Shown: in pieces, positions 60,806 to 64,000 of the stretch | How positions within the stretch are numbered: position 1 is the stretch's first letter | Layout of the letters: the number at the start of each line of letters is the position of its first letter | Assembly (NCBI GenBank): GCA_049334165.1 | Contig: JBEGHD010000005.1 | Strand: one strand, 5' to 3' | Source: JBEGHD01 sp049334165 | GTDB taxonomy: Bacteria; Bacteroidota; Bacteroidia; Flavobacteriales_D; Sanyastnellaceae | Length of the DNA stretch: 64,000 bases | Translations under genes and position numbers: made by a program | Notes under the pieces: model-generated | Database searches by the model: none | The model's input: only the letters and a program-made list of their open reading frames with translations | Told to the model about the DNA's origin: nothing

Positions 60806-63800
60806 ATGCGGATACTCCTTTTATTCATCTTAATCTTTTCTTCTCTGCTCACTTCTGCGGCAAAGGTGGATAGCTTGATACAGCAGCTCGAGAAGGAAGA
60901 CAGGCTCGGAAAAAGATTTAACCTTCTCAATAAAATTTCTGACGAATACAGTCACACTGATCTTGAGAAATCTACTCACTACGCACAGCGATGGTTTGCC
61001 GAAGCAGAGGCGGCAGGTAGTCAGGTTCACATGGGGAGAGCGCTTAGTCGCTACGGAGATATTTTGCTTCACAAAGGGAGGAATGATTCTGCACTTGCTG
61101 TGTTAAAGCAATCCGTAGAATATCTTAAAGAATACCCAGACTTGTTGGGGCTCTATCAGGCGAAGATCATTTTAGCCCGGGCTCACAATCAAAAGCTACA
61201 ATACTACCAATCGATTGAGCAGTTAAATGAGTGCATTCAATATCTGGAGAAACACAAGGGTGAGAATAAACACTATGAAATCATCCGCGGCAACGCTCAC
61301 TTCGAGAAAGGTAAAGTATTCGACTTGTTGGGAGAAAGCGAAAAGGGCATCCCACATCTCCGAAAAGCGCGAAAGATTTATGCGGAGCAAAACGACCTCG
61401 AAGGATTAGCCAATACCCTGATGCTCATCGGTGGATTTCACTACAATCAACAACACTGGGATTCTGCAGTCCACTATTTTTCTATGTCAGACAGCATCTA
61501 TACGGAACAAAACTGGCAGCGGTACCAAATCACAACAACCAACAACATCGGTTCCGTTTACCTGGAAAAGGGTGAACTCGACTCGGCAAAGGTGATGTTC
61601 GAAGAAGTGCTTGAGCAAAGTGAAAAATATGGTGATCTCAATGCTTTGTGTTTAGCAATGAACAATCTGGCGGAAGTCTACCTCAGAAAGGGTAATCTCG
61701 ACAAGGCGATTGAATTGAGTCAAGAGTGCGTTGAACTCGTAGAAAACAGGAGGGTTGATAATCCTTACAGTCTGTTGCCCGCCTACTCAGTGCTTTACGA
61801 AACTCACAAAGCCAAAGGAAACTACGAACAAGCGCTGGCCTTTTTTGAAAAGCACAAGGCGATGAACGATTCGCTACGCAGTGAGAAAAACATAACCGAC
61901 ATTTCCATACTCGAATCGAGAATCAAAGCCGAGCAACAATCCGAAGAAAACAGACTGCTAAAGAAAAACCTCGAAAAGGAAAGGGAAGTTGTGGATCTGC
62001 AGACCGCAGCGTTAATGTTGATCCTGGTTTTAGTGATAGGCTCTGTGGTGGCTCTGATTTATTTCAGAAGAAGCAATCGGAAGCTCGAGGAAAAATCCGT
62101 TCGGCTCGAAGAAGAATCCACCAAGCTGGAAATTGCAGTGGACGAAATCAATCACATCAACGACAATCTGGAGAGCAAAATTCAGGAAAGAACTGCGGAG
62201 CTTTTGCAGGCCAACAACCGGCTTCAGGCTTCAGAGAGAAAAGCGAGGTTGAGTGAGTTCACCATCGAGTCGTCCGACTTTGCTGTTTTTTGGATCAACT
62301 CTCGCGGTCAGTTTATTCGCACTAACGAAGCCTGCGAGCTGCTCATGGGCTACGATCAACGCGAATTAAAAACTCTGCGTGCGCACGATATTTACGCTCA
62401 GGAAGACATGCCGGGCTTTTCGAAGTATTGGTCAGTTGTGAAGTCAGAACGCTACTATCCCTGGGAGCTCAAGTTGAGAAGAAAAGACGGTGAGGAAATT
62501 TGGGTTGAGACTTTTTCGCACTACATCACTTTTGATAACGAAGAATACATCTGCGGTTTTGCCAGGGATATCTCTGATCGTAAAAGCCGACAGGAGGAAA
62601 TAAGCAGAAGATATCAGTTTGAATCGCTGATTGCGAGGATCTCTAACAGGCTCCTCAAGCTGCCTTCTGGAGAGGTGGAAGTTGCCATCAAAAATGCGCT
62701 TCAAGAAGTCAACGAAGTGCTAAAGAGCGACAGAACTTTTGTGACGATCCTCAGCAGCGATCGCAAAAAGTATCGCGTAGCCATAGGAGAGGGCACACCA
62801 AATGAGAAACTCAGCGACATGATTCGAAGTGGAAAGCCCATACCTTTCAAAGGGTCGTACATTCCTGAACAACTCGAAAAAGACGAAGTAGTGGTCTTTA
62901 AGGATGTCGAAAAGCTGGGGACGAAGTACAGCATTGAAAAAGAAGTTCTCAATTCGCAAGGTGTGCGCTCGTTGATTTTGGTGCCGGGATCCATCAAAAA
63001 CGAAATCTATCTGGCCATTGGCGTTCACATGCTTCACGAACCTCGGGAATGGAGTTCTGATGAGGAAAACTTGCTTAAAATCATTGGTGAAATGCTGGCA
63101 TCGGCACTGGCCAGAAGTGAAAAAGAGGTGTCGTTGAGAGAAAGTGAGAGGCGATTGAAACTCGCTTTGCAGGCCGGGAATGAAGCGATCTGGGATTGGG
63201 ACATGGAAACGAATGAAATGTTTACCAGTGAGGAATTCTACTCTTTAATGGGTTACGATGAAGAAGAGTTTGATCACACCGTAGATCATTTTATCTCCAC
63301 TATCTATGAGCCAGATCAGAGGCTGTTTAAATCTGTTTTTGAAAATTTCATTTCGGGTCGTCAGGACACGTATGAGTTGAATTATCGCGTAGTTCGAAAA
63401 GATGGAGATTTGATGTGGGTTAATTCCAGAGGGATTGTAAAAGATCGCTATCCGAATGGAAAACCTCGTGGAATCACAGGAACGTTAACTGATATCACTG
63501 AGCGAAAAACCGCTGAGATTGAACTCGGAAGGCTCAATCAAAGATTGGAAAACCTGATCGATAATCTGCCTGGTATCGTCTACCGATCAAGAAATGACGA
63601 TCAGTGGTCGATGGAGTTCATCAGTAACTCGGTAGAAGACATCACAGGCTACAAAGCTGAAGAGTTTACTTCGCAGGAAAACCCTCGTGGATGGCGCTCA
63701 ATCATTCATCCTGACGATCAGGATTTTGATAGCGAAGAAATTATCAAATCGCTTGAAGGCTCAGGTAAATATCAGTATACCTACAGGGTGATCGCCAGGA

Positions 63801-64000
63801 ATAATGAAATAAAGTGGTGTCTCGAGCAAGGAGTTGCCATCAGAGATGATCTCGGTAGAATTGTAGAATATGAAGGCTACATCATTGACATCACCGATAA
63901 GATGAAAGCGGAGGATAAGATCATCGCGACCGTTCTGGAAACTGAAGACAAAGAGCGCAGGAGGATTGCCAAGGAACTGCACGACAGTCTTGGTCAAACG
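60806..64000 (+). CDS. Large TPR-PAS-GAF-PAS-PAS sensor histidine kinase, N-terminal part
   Basis: Open to the window end (1065 codons seen). Signal peptide (MRILLLFILIFSSLLTSAA), a periplasmic TPR array (~20-390), a membrane helix (~401-422), coiled coil (~425-480, with ESKIQERTAELLQANNRLQ), PAS (~485-592, ends FARDISDRK), GAF (~602-772), PAS/PAC (~782-902, ends GTLTDITERK), a third PAS (~912-1032, ends IDITDKM), and the start of a HisKA_3 domain (DKERRRIAKELHDSLGQ) with phospho-acceptor His1059. This matches NarL/DegS-type kinases, so a LuxR/NarL-type regulator is the expected partner. The ATPase domain lies beyond the window. The signal is unknown. Confidence 0.9.
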   Translation, partial: MRILLLFILIFSSLLTSAAKVDSLIQQLEKEDRLGKRFNLLNKISDEYSHTDLEKSTHYAQRWFAEAEAAGSQVHMGRALSRYGDILLHKGRNDSALAVLKQSVEYLKEYPDLLGLYQAKIILARAHNQKLQYYQSIEQLNECIQYLEKHKGENKHYEIIRGNAHFEKGKVFDLLGESEKGIPHLRKARKIYAEQNDLEGLANTLMLIGGFHYNQQHWDSAVHYFSMSDSIYTEQNWQRYQITTTNNIGSVYLEKGELDSAKVMFEEVLEQSEKYGDLNALCLAMNNLAEVYLRKGNLDKAIELSQECVELVENRRVDNPYSLLPAYSVLYETHKAKGNYEQALAFFEKHKAMNDSLRSEKNITDISILESRIKAEQQSEENRLLKKNLEKEREVVDLQTAALMLILVLVIGSVVALIYFRRSNRKLEEKSVRLEEESTKLEIAVDEINHINDNLESKIQERTAELLQANNRLQASERKARLSEFTIESSDFAVFWINSRGQFIRTNEACELLMGYDQRELKTLRAHDIYAQEDMPGFSKYWSVVKSERYYPWELKLRRKDGEEIWVETFSHYITFDNEEYICGFARDISDRKSRQEEISRRYQFESLIARISNRLLKLPSGEVEVAIKNALQEVNEVLKSDRTFVTILSSDRKKYRVAIGEGTPNEKLSDMIRSGKPIPFKGSYIPEQLEKDEVVVFKDVEKLGTKYSIEKEVLNSQGVRSLILVPGSIKNEIYLAIGVHMLHEPREWSSDEENLLKIIGEMLASALARSEKEVSLRESERRLKLALQAGNEAIWDWDMETNEMFTSEEFYSLMGYDEEEFDHTVDHFISTIYEPDQRLFKSVFENFISGRQDTYELNYRVVRKDGDLMWVNSRGIVKDRYPNGKPRGITGTLTDITERKTAEIELGRLNQRLENLIDNLPGIVYRSRNDDQWSMEFISNSVEDITGYKAEEFTSQENPRGWRSIIHPDDQDFDSEEIIKSLEGSGKYQYTYRVIARNNEIKWCLEQGVAIRDDLGRIVEYEGYIIDITDKMKAEDKIIATVLETEDKERRRIAKELHDSLGQT

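Noticed and set aside
1..64000. Insertion sequences, prophage, rRNA operon or CRISPR/defence genes
   Set aside because: No transposase, integrase, phage or Cas-like protein was seen on either strand; base composition looks even throughout.

Overview
The window is a gene-dense, IS-free chromosomal stretch from a member of the Bacteroidota, most likely a marine-type Flavobacteriales lineage. Four things point there. Two secreted proteins end in type IX secretion (T9SS) sorting domains. An SprB-like adhesin sits with PorP/SprF and PorE-like genes. Several promoters have the Bacteroidota -7 element TAnnTTTG, sometimes with a TTTG about 18 bp upstream. Starts are A-rich and lack clear Shine-Dalgarno sites. 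The species cannot be named from sequence reading alone.

Layout. 1-4.2 kb: end of carA, enolase, and a convergent secreted M1 metallopeptidase. 4.4-6 kb: a helical-repeat protein of unknown role. 6-15.4 kb (minus strand): a three-gene surface module made of a 1944-residue adhesin with about 17 SprB-type repeats, a PorP/SprF barrel and a PorE-like OmpA lipoprotein. 15.4-20.6 kb (minus): a run of BamA/TamA-like barrel, RmuC, GWxTD lipoprotein and RlmB, closed by a strong terminator. 20.8-32.6 kb: small lipoprotein, OsmC, barrel-like protein plus lipA, a large secreted beta-propeller protein, gap, lipid A genes lpxH and lpxK, a TlpA-like lipoprotein, and a Nif3-like plus coiled-coil pair. 32.6-37.9 kb: FadL-like porin, a strange Tyr/Gly then Arg/Ser-rich lipoprotein, proS and a conserved unknown. 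37.9-41.8 kb: tRNA-Glu followed by a Sia-like signalling locus (duplicated SiaB-type kinase, SiaC-like protein, and convergent TPR-SpoIIE phosphatase). 42-47.7 kb: rpsT, radC, wecB, polysaccharide deacetylase, upp, membrane protein, YjjG-type HAD, DUF3467. 47.7-56.4 kb: dihydroorotase homologue, BatA protein, TIGR02757 protein, and an envelope trio with YwqK/MORN-like repeats and DUF2490. 56.4-60.7 kb: obgE, adk, hpt, lpdA, DUF922 protein. 60.8 kb to the end: a large TPR-PAS-GAF-PAS-PAS histidine kinase cut by the window edge.

How genes work together. The adhesin, PorP and PorE-like genes form one export-and-display unit. The T9SS core itself is elsewhere, but the M1 peptidase and the propeller protein are further clients of it. 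The SiaB-, SiaC- and SpoIIE-like genes look like a kinase/phosphatase switch acting on the small SiaC-like protein. The kinase has two complete-looking ATPase halves, which makes it the most interesting signalling item. Two otherwise ordinary genes have lost expected metal ligands: the dihydroorotase homologue lacks its HxH pair, and the C4 zinc-ribbon protein lacks all four cysteines. No intergenic stretch exceeds 300 bases; the longest, 4162-4453, holds two promoter-like sites and nothing else I can see.
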